DNA of 64,000 bases from Spirodela intermedia (lineage: Eukaryota > Streptophyta > Magnoliopsida > Alismatales > Araceae): positions 9,852,424-9,916,423 of the forward strand of contig LR746267.1 in NCBI GenBank assembly GCA_902729315.2. The letters run 5' to 3'. A program made the translations under genes and the position numbers. Positions 49,066 through 61,242 of this stretch are shown piece by piece (within the stretch, counting starts at the first letter, position 1; the number at the start of each line of letters is the position of its first letter). The notes beneath the pieces are model-generated. The model was not told the origin of the DNA and ran no database searches. It saw only the letters and a program-made list of their open reading frames with translations.

Positions 49066-49325
49066 AATTAATTTTTTCTTTCGAATTTTTAGTTTTGAAT
49101 GAAATAATGAAAGGATTTTCTAGCCTTCGATGCAAGGATCTTCCACCATGCATAAAAAAATCAATAAATTCGAGGGAAAAAAGTTTAGTAATTGTTACCC
49201 TCCTTCAGTATGCTCCAGTCCTTGCCTTGCTTCTTTTCGTTTCTTTTTTCTAAAAAAAAAATTCAGCAAGAAAAAATAAAACAAGAGTTAATTTTTTTTT
49301 TGTGTACTCTAAGAGAAAAATAGAA

Positions 49326-50069
49326 CGGCTAAGTAATTGTCTTTGGCCAGTTGACTTTCGTTAAGATTTGCTCATCAGAGCGGAAAATGCTTGTTAAAAA
49401 ATGTGGTTATGAAAGATAAATGCTAGGTTTTGAATTTGACTGACGTAAAATAAGTCAACGCATCAGCGATCTACGTTTCGCCAACCACTTTTTCAAATAT
49501 TCTATGATAAGCAACATGTCGACGAGACTGTCTCTTTCCGTGATGAGGCCCCAGTCCAATCCCAGACCGTTGGACGGAAACGGGTGACACCACGCCATCC
49601 CACGTCAACACGAGATGGACGCCGGCCTTCGGAATCAATTTACAAACTGTTGACTTATGCGCGACGACCGGGCCTCACTCTACGCAGATCATGACTCAAC
49701 AAAGGCGAATGCATGTCCATCTAAATCCTCACACGCGTCCAAGTTATTAACGTGACCCTCTTGAAGAGTGGTTGGTGGAGGAGGAACCTGAAGAAGTCAT
49801 CCCATATATATATGTGTATATATATAGGTACGGTGCTTGCACTCTCTGTCTTGACAGCGTGGGTCGAGATACCGGGTTGAATCAGAAATGGCCCACTGTC
49901 TAGGGTCATCTCCCTCGGCCAATTGTATGGTCAAAGATACCGGGTTTCGCATCTATAAAATATCAACCTCCAGCTGTCTACGCCGTCCATTTCTAAGAGC
50001 AGGAAGACAACCTGCGGGAGATCCCATGGCCCTCCTTCCTAACCCGTCGCTCCGTATTTTTGCCTCCCA
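49326..50069 (+). promoter_or_regulatory. Promoter region of BAHD copy 2
   Basis: Related to 51045-51763, the promoter of copy 3 (shared TTTTTCAAATATTCTATGA and CATCAGAGCGGAA blocks). A TATA box CTATAAAAT lies at 49953-49961, about 110 bp before the ATG, and a TA-rich tract at about 49805-49826. Confidence 0.6.
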
Positions 50070-50345
50070 ATGGCTGCCGAGTCGTTGAGCTTCACTACCC
50101 GTCGGAGGGAGGCGGTGCTGGTCGCCCCGGCCGAGCCCACTCCCCAAGTGTTCAAGGAGCTTGCGGACGTCGATTTCCAGGGGGCCGCGCGAATCCTGAT
50201 CAGTGGAATTTGGTTTTACCGAGGCAAGACGGGGATGAGCCGACCCGGCGAGGGTCCTCAAGGAGGCCATCTTCAGCAGTCCGAGGTCGACACCATAGGC
50301 TGGATCCACTGTGACGCATTCCATCAACAATTATTCGTTCACCAA
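50070..50345 (+). pseudogene. BAHD acyltransferase relic (copy 2)
   Basis: The first ~70 codons match copy 3 closely (MAAESLSFTTRRREAVLVAP, then ELADVDFQG, GIWFYRG). After a small deletion the frame shifts, and near 50270 the sequence jumps into DNA that matches the 3' flank of the other copies (compare 53700 and 42020). So most of exon 1, the intron and all of exon 2 have been deleted, including the HxxxD and DFGWG motifs. It cannot encode an enzyme, though its promoter and ATG are preserved and a ~94-codon chimeric frame remains. Confidence 0.85.
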
Positions 50346-51560
50346 AAAAACTAGTTCGAGAGGGAGATATTTAACTCGAATTAAGCCAAACATTCCTGCG
50401 TTTATGCCGAAAATCTCCAAACTCCAGAGAATAAACGCGTATAACGCTGCCGTCGAACATATTACTCTGACGGCGGTCTGTCCCATCAGATATAAAAGAG
50501 AAGGTGGTGCAAGAGCTTAAGATGCACACGATGCCTCAGATAAATCTTAATATTAAAACCACGCGCATTAATTCAATGGAAGACCTGGTTTACACCTAAA
50601 TAGTCGTTGTCGAAGTACGTTGGTGGTGCCGTGCTTGAGAAGGCTTAGGGGCAGAGAGAGAAAGATAGATACAGAGAGAGAGGAATGAGAAGAATTGCAC
50701 TTAGGTACTAATCTTTTGCCTGTCTCAAGTAGGCCTTACTTCGGAACCAAAATGTTGATTTGGCAGCTATTTCGAGTCCACCATCAATATCCCGGTCTCA
50801 ACGTTGCGTTACATCGAACTCTCGCCGTTCCTCTATTCCCATTTCTTTCTCTCACGCATCAGTAGCTCAATATTTATGTGTATGTGTATAGAAAAGGACC
50901 TCATGTAAGGGGTTGCAAATCTCTCACATCCACTCTACAGTAGATTTAAAGCAACGATTGATCGATTGAGAAAAAGAGAGAGATTAGCTGTAACCCATGC
51001 AAAGGACAGTTCTCACATCGTATCTTAATACAAATACAGCCAAATTATTGTGCTCAGCGAGTTACACTTTAGTTCAGACTTGTTCATCAGAGCGGAATAT
51101 GTTCATTAAAAACTTTGGTTATGAAAAAAAATGACAAGTTTTGAATTTGACCGACGTAAAATAAATCAGCGCCTCCGCAACCTACTTTTCACCACCAACT
51201 TTTTCAAATATTCTATGACAAGGCCGCAATCCAATCGCAGACTTTGGATAATTGGAGGGCACCATAAACCACCCGCATACGTCAACACGCGACGGATACG
51301 AACGTTCAGAATCGATTGTCAAACAATTGACTTTAGACCGACTACCGGGCCTCACTCTACGCCCATCATGACGGGACTAAAGTCGTATACATGTCCATTT
51401 AAATCCTCACACGTGTCCAAGTTATGAGATGACCCACATCCCACGCAAAGAGGTGAGGTCGGACGACACTGAAGGAGGAACTTGTGGGAATAAGATATCT
51501 ATATATATATATACGTATGCTGCACCCTGTCTCGATGTTTGCAGATAGTATGGACCGAGC
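50346..51560. other. Duplicated spacer between BAHD copies 2 and 3
   Basis: No gene. The left part matches the 3' flank of copy 1 (42632-43415); the right part matches the promoter of copy 2 (49326-49990). It is thus one unit boundary of the tandem duplication. Confidence 0.65.
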
Positions 51561-51644
51561 CAACGATTTGAATCAGAGTTGGTCCACTGTGTACATGTCG
51601 CTGGCTTGATATATCACACTGGGTCAAAGATACCGGATTTCGCA

Positions 51645-51653
51645 TCTATAAAA
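51645..51653 (+). promoter_or_regulatory. TATA box of the intact BAHD gene
   Basis: TCTATAAAA about 110 bp upstream of the ATG at 51764, preserved at the same position in copy 2. Transcription would start near 51680. A further TA-rich tract lies at 51500-51520. Confidence 0.6.
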
Positions 51654-51763
51654 GTTCAACATCCAGCCCTCTACGCCTTCCAGATTCCTGAGAGCAAGAA
51701 GACGACCTACGGGAGATCATTGCCCGCCTTCCTACCCCTTCGCCCCGTATTTTTTGTCTCCCA

Positions 51764-53368
51764 ATGGCTGCCGAGTGGTTGAGCTTCACTGTTCGCCGGA
51801 GGGAGGCGGTGCTCGTCGCCCCCGCCGAGCCCACTCCACACGAGTTCAAGGAGCTTGCGGACGTCGATTTCCAGGGTACGACGCGACTGCAGATTAGTGG
51901 AATCTGGTTTTACCGAGGCAATATGGGAATGGGTGTGGGGGCCGACCCGGCGAGGGTCATCAAGGAGGCCCTCTCCAAGGCGCTGGTCTTCTACTATCCC
52001 TTCGCTGGTCGCATCCGCGGAGGGGTCGATGGGAGGAGGCCGGTGGTGGAGTGCACCGGCGAGGGTGTCCTCCTCGCGGAGGCCGACGCCGACATCCGAC
52101 TGGACCAGTTCGGCGACGCCCTGCTGCCACCGATACCGTGTTCTGAACAGCTCCTCCAGAACGTCGATGGATCTGAGGGCCTCTATGACACCCCTCTCTT
52201 GCTTATCCAGGTGAGGATCTGCCACGGAAATTGAGCTCACCCTCTGCATCCCACATGCTATGACACAGCAGTTAACCCATGGCACACGGAAGCGATCAGC
52301 CGAGGAAGTCAGGACCAAATCAAAGAACCTATTTTCGATGTGGATGGCCGTTCTGATCAGTCAAGTTCCATTTTTGTCGTCTCCGACACCGGCGGTAAAG
52401 CTGCGGTACAGAGAGAGAGTGATGGAGGACAGAAAAGGCAGTGGAACGGAAGAATGAACAGCCAAAGTCAAGTCTTGATAAAATAACATATCTGTATTGT
52501 TGTGCAGGTGACAAGGCTTCGGTGCGGGGGTTTCGCCATGGGTGTCCGGCTCAACCACATCCTTTCAGACGCCGCGGGACTCCTCCAGCTGCTGAAGGCC
52601 ACGGCGGAGCTCGCGAGGGGTGCCCCTCGCCCCACGTTGCTGCCCGTGTGGCAGCGCTACCTGCTCCAGGCCCGGGACCCCCCGCAGGTGTCCTACGCCC
52701 ATCGCGAGTACGACGAGGAGGAACCGGTCAAGTTCGAGGATTCAGTGCTCCGGTCCTTCTTCCTCCGTCGGGAGGACCTCCGTGCCCTGAAGAGTCGGCT
52801 TCCGGGGGATATGCAGAAGATCACTTCCTTTGACCTGCTCACCGCCTGCGTCTGGCGGTGCCGCATCGCCGCCCTCCGCCTCGATCCGGCACAACGAGTG
52901 CGGGCCATGGCCATCGTCACGGGGCGCGGCAGGTGTTCCGCCGTCGTCCCCCCGGGATACTACGGGAACTCGTTTGCTCATCCCGTCGCACTGTCCACCG
53001 CCGGCGAACTCTGCGGGAACCCGTTGGCCTACGCCGTCCAACTGATAAGTAAGGCGAAATCGGAGATGACCACGGAGTACCTGCGGTCGACGGCCGATCT
53101 GATTGCGGTCAAGGGGTCGGCGACGTACACTTCGTCGATAGGGTCAATGATCGTATCGGATCTGAGGCAGCTGGGCCTCAGGGAACTGAACTTCGGGTGG
53201 GGCGACGCTGTTCTCAGTACCCCGATGCACGCCGATGAGGTTGCCCACTTCTATTTTCATTACACCAACACCAAAGGCGAGGAGGGAGTAGTCGTGATGC
53301 TTCGGCTCCCGGCGCCCGCAATGGAAAGATTTGCCGAAGAGATGGGAACCATGATGAAGGATTGCTGA
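51764..53368 (+). CDS. BAHD acyltransferase, benzyl alcohol O-benzoyltransferase-like
   Basis: Cytosolic acyl-CoA-dependent O-acyltransferase of 435 aa, the only intact BAHD copy here. Exons 51764-52210 and 52508-53368 (GT-AG, phase 0), the single-intron layout typical of BAHD genes. N-terminal LSFTVRRREAVLVAPAEPTP, FYYPFAGR and CTGEGVLLAEADAD are signatures of the benzyl-alcohol benzoyl/methanol anthraniloyl transferase clade. The catalytic HxxxD is HILSD (residues ~166-170) at the start of exon 2. The structural DFGWG motif reads NFGWG (Asn ~377): the Asp is changed, although pseudogene copy 1 keeps it. Such enzymes make benzoyl and related esters of floral scent and defence; the acceptor alcohol cannot be read from sequence. 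The flanking copies 1 and 2 are pseudogenes. Confidence 0.9.
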
Positions 53369-53907
53369 GAGAAATTCTCCGAAGCTTAGCAGAGGGAGGA
53401 GACGATAGATATCTTTGATGTTTACGGTCTCAACGCTTGGATGAGACGGATAGTGTCATAGAATACTTTCGAAAAAATGATACAGTGTTTTGACAAATGT
53501 TTAACAACCTTTGTAAAATGAATGTTTTCCTAGGATGAATATTCATAGCCACTATGCTCCAATCTTGAATATCTGTTCCTTGATTAAATTGGTCTTTTAT
53601 CTTCCTGATCGTCGGATTCTTCTGAGAAAGCGAATGGACAGCTCCTGATCGAGATTGTGAGTCTGGCTTTTGTTTTTAGCACTCTGTGTTGTCGCTATTA
53701 AGGGGGATCAACTGTGACACATTGAATAATGTAAGAATAAATTTGGATATTTCACCACGTCACATCATCGAACAGTTCGGCGTTAGACGGACACCAGATA
53801 GCTCGTAGGAGAGTTAGACATTTAACGTGAATGTGAATTAGCCACGACATTCGTGAATTAGCCACGAAATTCCTGCGTCCCATTTAATGCGGAGAGGATA
53901 AATGGAG
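53369..53907. other. 3' flank of the intact BAHD gene
   Basis: No gene. Contains the 3' UTR. A short direct repeat GTGAATTAGCCACGA lies near 53830-53866. Homology to the flanks of copies 1 and 2 ends at about 53893, which marks the left edge of the next element. Confidence 0.55.
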
Positions 53908-55862
53908 TGTAAGGGAGAAACGGTCAGTCGGAAGACCGATTCTCACAGACTCAACGGCCCATTTATGGGCTGAGCAGCCGACGAAGCGGAACAGTACAGG
54001 CAGAAGAAATGGAAACCGTTCGGCATGTTTCCCGAGGTTTGCGAGGGAGGTTTTGTTGAGCATTGCTTCCATGATGGAATGTCAAGCTATTATTATTGCA
54101 ATAGAAACTCATGAGGGAGGACACCATTACCACATAGTGGCTAAAACAAAAAGAGCTTCCAAGAACAACGCCCTCCGGAAAAGTAGAGACATGCCATCAG
54201 AATTTGAGGGAAGACAATGTAATATCAAATTCCTTAAGGGATGGGGCGGGGAACAAACTGATATCAGAGCTAGATTCTAGCATCAGTTTTTGTGTTCATT
54301 GTTGATGGCAGTCAAGAATATATCATCAATGAAGTTCGACATAAAAGTGTTCGATGGGAAGATGAAAGATTTAAACATTTGGTGACTTAAGATGAAGTCA
54401 TTGTTGATACATCAAGGCTTAAGCAAGGTATTGATGGGTAAAGAAAGCTTACCAACTGAGTGGAAAGACGATGAAAAAGAAAAGCACTTGGTAGATGATG
54501 TGTTACGAGAAGTATTAGATGAGAATACTTTGGAGAAGCTTTGGGCTAAATTTGAGAAAAAGTTTATGACAACATCACTCACAAGTCAGTTATATTTGAA
54601 ACATAAGTTATATACTTTACGTTTGAGAGAATGTACGCCTATTATTGATTATTTAAATAAGTTTACAAAGATTGTTATAGATCTGAAGAACATTGATGTT
54701 AGAATAGAAGATGAACATGAGGATTTATGGCTTGATAGTTCAAGGAAGAACAAAAAAGGAGCATGGTCAAAGGAGCAGATCAAGATCAAAATCTAAATCA
54801 ACATTTTTTTTTCGTTATTATGAGTATAATCAGAAAGGGCACATCAAGAAGAATTGTCCAAAGTTAAAGAGAAAAGGGAAGAAAGAGTCTTTTGATATAG
54901 TGAACATCATTCAAGAGGAGACTGACCTTGGTGAAACTATTTTGTTAGTTTTTACTAGATCTTTTAATGATGATTGGATTCTTGATACAAGATGTACCTA
55001 TCATATGTGTCCTTACAAGGACTGATTTTCTACTTACACACCAGTAAGTAGTGATATTGTGGCATTGTGTGATGACATCACTATTGATGTTGCAGGAATA
55101 GGTACAGTACGGATCAAGATGTACGATAGTGACAACATGACTTTGGAAATGAGATAATTGAAGAAGAGTTTTATCTCTTTAGGTACTTAGATAAGCAAGG
55201 ATATAAATATTCTTTAGAGAATGATATTCTACGGGTTTTTAGACGTGCTCTGATTCTAATGAAGGCAAAGATGATTGGAACTCTATCATCTATTTGGACG
55301 TACTGTTATAGATAGTGTGAATGCGACTGAAGACTTAGATATTTCTACTCAGTTATGGCACATGAGGTTGGGTCATATGAGTGAGCAAGATATGATAGAG
55401 TTAAGTAGGCGTGGTTTACTTGTAGGTCAAAAGACTAGTAAACTAGACTTCTATGAGCACTATGTGTTTGGGAAACAATGTAGAGTGAGGTTTAGTACTA
55501 TAGTCCATCGGACCAAGGGTACAATGGATTACATCCACTGATCTTCGGGGTCCTAGTCTAGTTATCTTGAAAGGCGGTGCAAGTTATTTGTTGATCTTTA
55601 TTGATGACTTTACCAAGAAAATATGTGTTTACTTTCTCAAAAAAAAAGAGAGGTGTTTATCATATTCAAACAATGAAAGGCGTTGATTGAATGGTAGACT
55701 GGAAAGTAGATTAAGTGCCTTGGTACTAACAATAGTATGTAATTTTGCTCGAATGATTTTAAAGACTTTTGTAGGAACAAAGGTATCATTCGGCATTGCA
55801 CTGTAGTGGAAACACTACAACAAAATAAAGTTATAGAATGGATGGACATGACACTCTTGGAG
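53908..55862 (+). mobile_element. Ty1-copia element, truncated by a gypsy insertion
   Basis: The probable 5' LTR runs from about 53908 (TGTAAGGG) to 54255 (GAACA). A primer site CTGATATCAGAGC follows at about 54258. Gag is at 54330-54796 (EKLWAKFEKKFM, TSQLYLKHKLYTLRL), a decayed zinc knuckle (QKGHIKKNC) near 54835, a protease remnant (DWILDTRCTYHM) near 54973, the pre-integrase LWHMRLGHMSEQDM near 55346, and the start of the integrase core to about 55850. There the Athila-like LTR begins. The 3' half (RT, RNase H, 3' LTR) would be expected beyond the right edge of the window. Multiple stops; inactive. The start of the LTR is inferred from where BAHD flank homology ends. Confidence 0.75.
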
Positions 55863-57582
55863 TGATAAGTCTTTATTATCATGAGTTAATAATTAGTAAA
55901 TAATATAGTTTTAGCCTTAACTCATGATAAATAGACTTATATTTATGTTAAATTGTGAAAAGTGATTTTTAATTGATTAACGTGAATTTTTGGCTAATTA
56001 TGTGATTTTTTATGAATTTATATGATTTTTATAGTCCTATTTTTGAGATAAATGAATAAAAAGAAATAAAAATAAAAATATAGTAAAAGTGGGGGACCTG
56101 TTGGCCAGCCAAGCCCGCAAGCGGTCGGAAGCCCAATCAAGGGGAGCCACGAGCAAGGGCTCGAGTGGCTAGGACTGATGGGGGCACGTGTGTGCCACTC
56201 TCTTTCTACGTCACCAATAGTCAATCAGTTGTGGGGCAGGGGACTCATTGCTTGCAAATATGATATTACTATATATTCGTTCAAAACTTTGCCACACAAG
56301 CAATGTGGGACTAAACCCATGTCACACCTTCCCTCGAAAGGCTTCGAAGATTTTAATACCTAAACTACCCCATAGTTATAACAGAAATATACCATGATGA
56401 CGTCACTTGATAAGGATATTAGAATACTTATTTCAATCACTCTCATGTAGGCAGGCAACCGGCGCAAGTTCGAATCATCTCAAAACCAAAACTCATATTT
56501 TTATCTGATTATCATGACTTTCTTACAGATCACCGGTGAAGGATTAAGCTGTTAGAATTGCTAGATCATCGGTGAAAATCTCGTCAATGTGATTTGCGAA
56601 GCATTGTTACTAAAATTACTAAACGATTCGTGATTAAAGGATCGCGAATCCACTGAGTAAATCATCTCCGATTGATCGACGAACAAGCCATTATTAGAAA
56701 GAGGACGATTCATTAAGAGACGAGTCGCCACCTCCTAAGAGTGTACCGGATGCGATGAAGAGCCTCCTCTTGCTGTGCGGACCTGAGGATACAGCTCCCT
56801 AACATGTGCCCCACCTCCATGCAGCTACTCTTCATTGGGTGATAGCTATTGAAGAGCTGCAAAGTCGCAGTTTTTCTGCTCTGTTGGGTGATACCTACTA
56901 GAGACAATTCGACAACTCATTTTATTAATCTCTTGACTTCACAAGGAAATCTAGAGATTACCCATGCTGTCCTTGTTTAAGGAGAGCCTTCGAGGCTATA
57001 GACATTACATGACGATCCTCCCAAATGCTTAGGATTTTGGTACATCATTAACGCATCGTTGCCGCGACGCCGGAACTCTGTTTCTTGTTTTCAACTTAAT
57101 TTTTACTTCATTTAATGATAATTTGTGTGATTTAAATTTATCAACTATATTTCATTCCATTATGATTCTTCGAGTTTTAATAGATCTTAATTTGATCAAT
57201 TAAATCATTTGTAATCGCTTACGTAAGAATCACTAGGCGGAACTCTACTTTCGTCTAAATCGGGTTTGTTGGGTGCTGACATCATCCTGATGTCCGCACC
57301 CTTATTTACCTTTTTTGTGAACTTTAAATATATTTTATTTTCATTTCTTAGTATAAAAATCATAAAAAATTATATTCTTTGAGAAAACTTCTGAAAACTT
57401 ATTCGATATTTTATTACATCTCTATAATCGACCTAAAAAATTACCACTATTTTTGAAAGTTTTATTGAATTATAATTGATATATTTATTTAAAAATACTT
57501 CTAAACATCCAAAAATTAGTATTTTCTAGTTTTATAAATTTTAAATTTACGTGATTTACTATACAACAACTAAGTCACGTTA
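55863..57582 (+). repeat. 5' LTR of the right-end Athila-like element
   Basis: About 1720 bp starting TGATAAG and ending AAGTCACGTTA. Related along its length to the LTRs at 43416-45054 (inverted) and 58826-60461, with an extra ~80 bp compared with both. Confidence 0.88.
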
Positions 57583-57839
57583 AATTTTGGTGTAGTTGCC
57601 AGGGATGTATTACATAATATTTAGTATTTTTCTATTTTTCTCTAAGAGTACACAAAATAATTAACTCTTGTTTTATTTTCTTCTTGTCGAAAAATTAAAA
57701 AAAAAAAGAATGAAGAGAAGCAAGGTAAGGACTGAAACATACTAAAGGAGAGTAACAATTAGTAAACTTTTCTTTGAATTTATTAATTTGTATACATGAT
57801 AGAAGATCCTTGCATCCAAGTCTAAAAATTTAGTTAATC

Positions 57840-58825
57840 TCTCTCAAGTTACATCGGAAATTATTAAGATGAAATTATTTCCTCATATACTTAGGGACAA
57901 AGCTATTCATTAACTATCCACATTAGATAGAGAATTAACTAGTTGAAAAGACATAGAATAGGCCTTTCTTCGAAAATTTTATCCCTTAAAAAATACTCAA
58001 AAAAATGAGAAAATATATGAGTTTTTCCAAAGATTACGAGAAATATTGCATAAGACATGAGAAAAATTCAAAGATTTATTTAGAAAGTGTCTTGATCATG
58101 CTATACTCAAGTAGCAGCTCAATAGAATTTTTTATGATGAATTATTAAAACAACATAGAAATATGATTGATTCTATATGTGGAGGAACTTTTATAGAGAA
58201 AACTCTTGATGAGATTTACAATCTTTATAAGAATTTAAGTAAAAATTCTAGAGATCAAGCCTCTTTTGAATTATATGATAGGGATAAGAAGAGAGAAATT
58301 TATTAATTACATCATCAAAATGATTCTAATTTACGAAATGAGGTTAATCAGATTAATCAAAGATTAAAAAAACTTGATTTACTTATTTAAAATATTAGAA
58401 AGCCTCTTAATCCTCAATTTAATTCAAATAATACCTATCATATGTATGGTGAAAATAATTATTCTGAATTTCAATGCTATAATTTAGATCAATCATTTTA
58501 CCATATGTAAGAGCAAGTATAAGTAGTTCACAGTTTTAATTAAAATATAGAGCCTTTTTCTAATTCTTATAATCCTAATTAAATGAATAATTTATAGAGA
58601 GACCCAAATAATATTTAAAATCCAGAAGCACTTAGACCTAATTCAAGCTCTAAATTTCGTTCAAAATAGGAAAATAGATTTCAGAAAAATCAGCCCTCTC
58701 AAACCCAGTGTGATGCTATGGAAATCATATAGCAAATGAGCCAAATAATGTAACAAACTATGAATCAAATGATGTTACAGTAGAAACAAATTATAGAGGC
58801 CCTTAGTAATAAGAGAGAAGAGGGA
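57840..58825 (+). pseudogene. Gag of the right-end Athila-like element, interrupted
   Basis: Co-linear with the minus-strand gag at 49065-48142, including RNMIDSICGG, LYDRDKKREIY and NQINQRLKKLDLL, but with numerous in-frame stops, for example where the sister has Trp or Gln. It is cut by the solo LTR at 58826. No functional product is expected. Confidence 0.8.
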
Positions 58826-60461
58826 TGATAAGTCTTTATTATCATGAGTTAATAATTAGTAAATAATATAGTTTTAGCCTTAACTTGTGATAAATAGACT
58901 TATATTTGTGTTAAAGTGTGAAAAGTGATTTTCAGTTCTTTAACGTGAATTGTTGGGTAATTATGTGATTTTATATGATTTTATATAATTTTTACAGTCT
59001 TACTTTTGAGATAAATGAAGGAAAAGAAATTAAAATAAAAATAGCAATATGGGGGGAACCGCCGGCCAGTCGGGCCCGCGAGAGGGTCGGAAGCACAGTC
59101 GGGAAGTAGCTGCGAGCAAGGGCTCAAGCAGCAATGACCGATAGGCGCACGTGTGCGCCACTCCCCTTCCACGTCACCGGTGGCCAGCCAGCTGTGAGGC
59201 AAGGAGTGGTCGTACACGTGTGAGAAAGGGACTTGCTTTCAAGCTTTAACATTACTATATATGTGCCCGAAAATCTGGTGCACAACCGATGTGGGACTAA
59301 ACTCGCGTCACCTTCCCCAGAAAGGGGCGAGCAACTAATGCGGGTTCGAATCCTCATAGAGCCAAAATTCATATTTTTTATGTGATTATCGCGACTTTCC
59401 TATAGATCGCCGATGAAGGATTAAGCAACCAGAATTGCTGGATCATCGGCGAAATTCTCGTCAACACGATTCGCGGAGCATTGTTACTAAAATTGTTGAA
59501 TGATTCACGATAAAAGGATTGTAAATCCATCGAGTAAAGCATCTCTGATTGACCGACGAACAAGTCGTCGTCAGGAAGAGGACGATCCACCGAGAGACGA
59601 GTCACCACCTCCTGAGAGCGTACCAGATGCGATGAAGAGCCTCCTCTTGCTGCGCGGACCTGAGGATGAAGCTCTCTAACACGCGCCCCACCTCCATCCA
59701 GCTCCTCTCCGTCGGGTGACAGTTGCCGGAGAGCCACAAAGTCGCTGTTTTTCCACCCTGCCAGGTGACAGCTGCCGGAGATGATTCGACGACCCATTTC
59801 ATTGATCTCTAGACTTCGCAAGGAGATCTAGAGATTGCCCATATCGTCCTTGTCCAAGGAGAGCCTTCGAGGCCGTGGACACTGCACGACTATCCTCTCG
59901 AACGCTCAGGATTCTAGTGCATCGCTGACGCATCACCGCCGTGATGCTGGAACTCTATTTTCCTGATTTCAACTTACTTTATGCTTCATTTAGTGATAAT
60001 TTGTGTGATTTTAATTTACCAAAATATACTTCGTTCACTTACGATTCTTTCGGCTTTTACAAATCTTAATTTGATCAATTAAATCATCTATAATCGCTTA
60101 CGTAAGAATCGCCGGGCGGAACTTTGTTTTCGCTCGATTCGCGTTCGCCAGACGCTGATGTCATCCTAATGTATGTAGCCTTATTTCCTTTTTCCATGAA
60201 TTTTAAATATATTTCCTTTCATTTCTTAGTATAAAATTCATAGAAAATAGTATTGTTTGAGAAAAATTCTGAATAATTATCAGATATTATATTACATCTC
60301 TGTGATCGACCTAGAAAATTATCGCTATTTTTTGGAAGTTTTATTAAATTATAATTGATATATTTTTTCAGAAATTCTTCTAAATATCCAAAAATTCGTA
60401 TTTTCTAGTTTTATAAATTTTAGATTTGCGTGATTTAATATACAACAACTAAGTCACATCA
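58826..60461 (+). mobile_element. Solo LTR of the Athila-like family nested in gag
   Basis: 1636 bp from TGATAAG to CACATCA with a perfect 5-bp duplication AGGGA (58821-58825 and 60462-60466). The sister element on the minus strand reads straight through this site (NKREEG then LPSQP at about 47830-47800), proving the insertion and its exact borders. It inserted into a relative of its own family and later lost its body by LTR-LTR recombination. Confidence 0.92.
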
Positions 60462-60816
60462 AGGGACAACTATCTAGTCAGCCCATAAAAAATCTAGGAA
60501 ATCACTCAACAATATGATTTTAATAAGGGGAGTCTAGTAGCATGAATTTAGGAAAAAACCTACAAAATGAAAATGTTAGGATAGTGAATGCATTAAGGAG
60601 TGGGAAGATTTTACTTAATCCTTATCTTCAAACATTAGAAGAAAAGGAAAACATGAACAGTCTAAAACAAAATCAAATAGGAGTAGAAGAGAATTTTATA
60701 GATTCTACCAAGAAAATTCTTAAAGAAAGGACAACCATTTCATTTTTTAAAGCTTTAGAGCCTAGACAAAGAAAGAAAAAAGAACACAATGAAGAAATAA
60801 AGAAAATTTACAAGAT

Positions 60817-61242
60817 GTGCAAATTAATCTTCCTTTGCTCACTGCCATTGAACATATTCCTAAATATATTAGAGTTTTGAAAGAAATGTATATACCAAAA
60901 AGGGCACCTAGAGTAGAAAAATTATCTATGCATACTAATGCTTTATTATTAAATCAATTACCATATAAATTGAGAGATACTAATGCCCCTTTAATTTCGT
61001 GTGATATTAGTGGATTCATTTTTCAGAATGCATTACTTGACACCAGTGCTAGTATTAATTTATTACATGCAATTATTTGTGATAAATTTAATATTGCTGA
61101 TCTTAAATCGTTTATTGTTACCTTAAAATTTATTGATAGATCCATAAAACATCCTAAAAGTATTTTAGAAAATGTGATAGTGACAGTTAAAGGGTGTAAA
61201 TTTCTAATTGATTTAGTGTTGGAAATAGATTTTAATAGATAG
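60817..61242 (+). pseudogene. Aspartic protease region of the Athila-like element
   Basis: An open stretch of 141 codons with the Athila-type order: an INLPLLTAIEHIPKY lead-in, an NQLPYKLRD block, SCDISG, and the retroviral-type protease active site LLDTSASINLL (Asp-Thr-Ser instead of Asp-Thr/Leu-Gly), ending VTVKGCKFLIDLVLEID. This segment resembles gypsy elements of the Athila lineage, which is why I assign the family. Catalysis is doubtful because the frame around it is broken. Confidence 0.75.

Larger units (their letters stand above)
43416..49325 (-). mobile_element. Athila-like Ty3-gypsy element, pol-deleted, 5' LTR missing
   Basis: Minus-strand element. Its 3' LTR is 43416-45054, preceded on the minus strand by a polypurine tract (TTGGGGGG). 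The gag core is at 49065-48142 in pieces: a retrotransposon gag motif around 48604-48798 (LRDKASHWLSTLDRE, then SWKDIEQAFLQKIYP) is nearly intact. Downstream gag C-terminal acidic frames follow at 47694-47044. Aligning to the sister element at 55863-64000, protease, RT, RNase H and integrase are absent: sequence matching 60880 is followed, after a 0.4 kb unmatched piece, by sequence matching 63837. The 5' LTR and primer site are lost; homology stops near 49325, about 50 bases short of the LTR boundary. A tandem repeat of about 105 bp lies in the 3' untranslated part (about 45436-45650). Confidence 0.85.
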
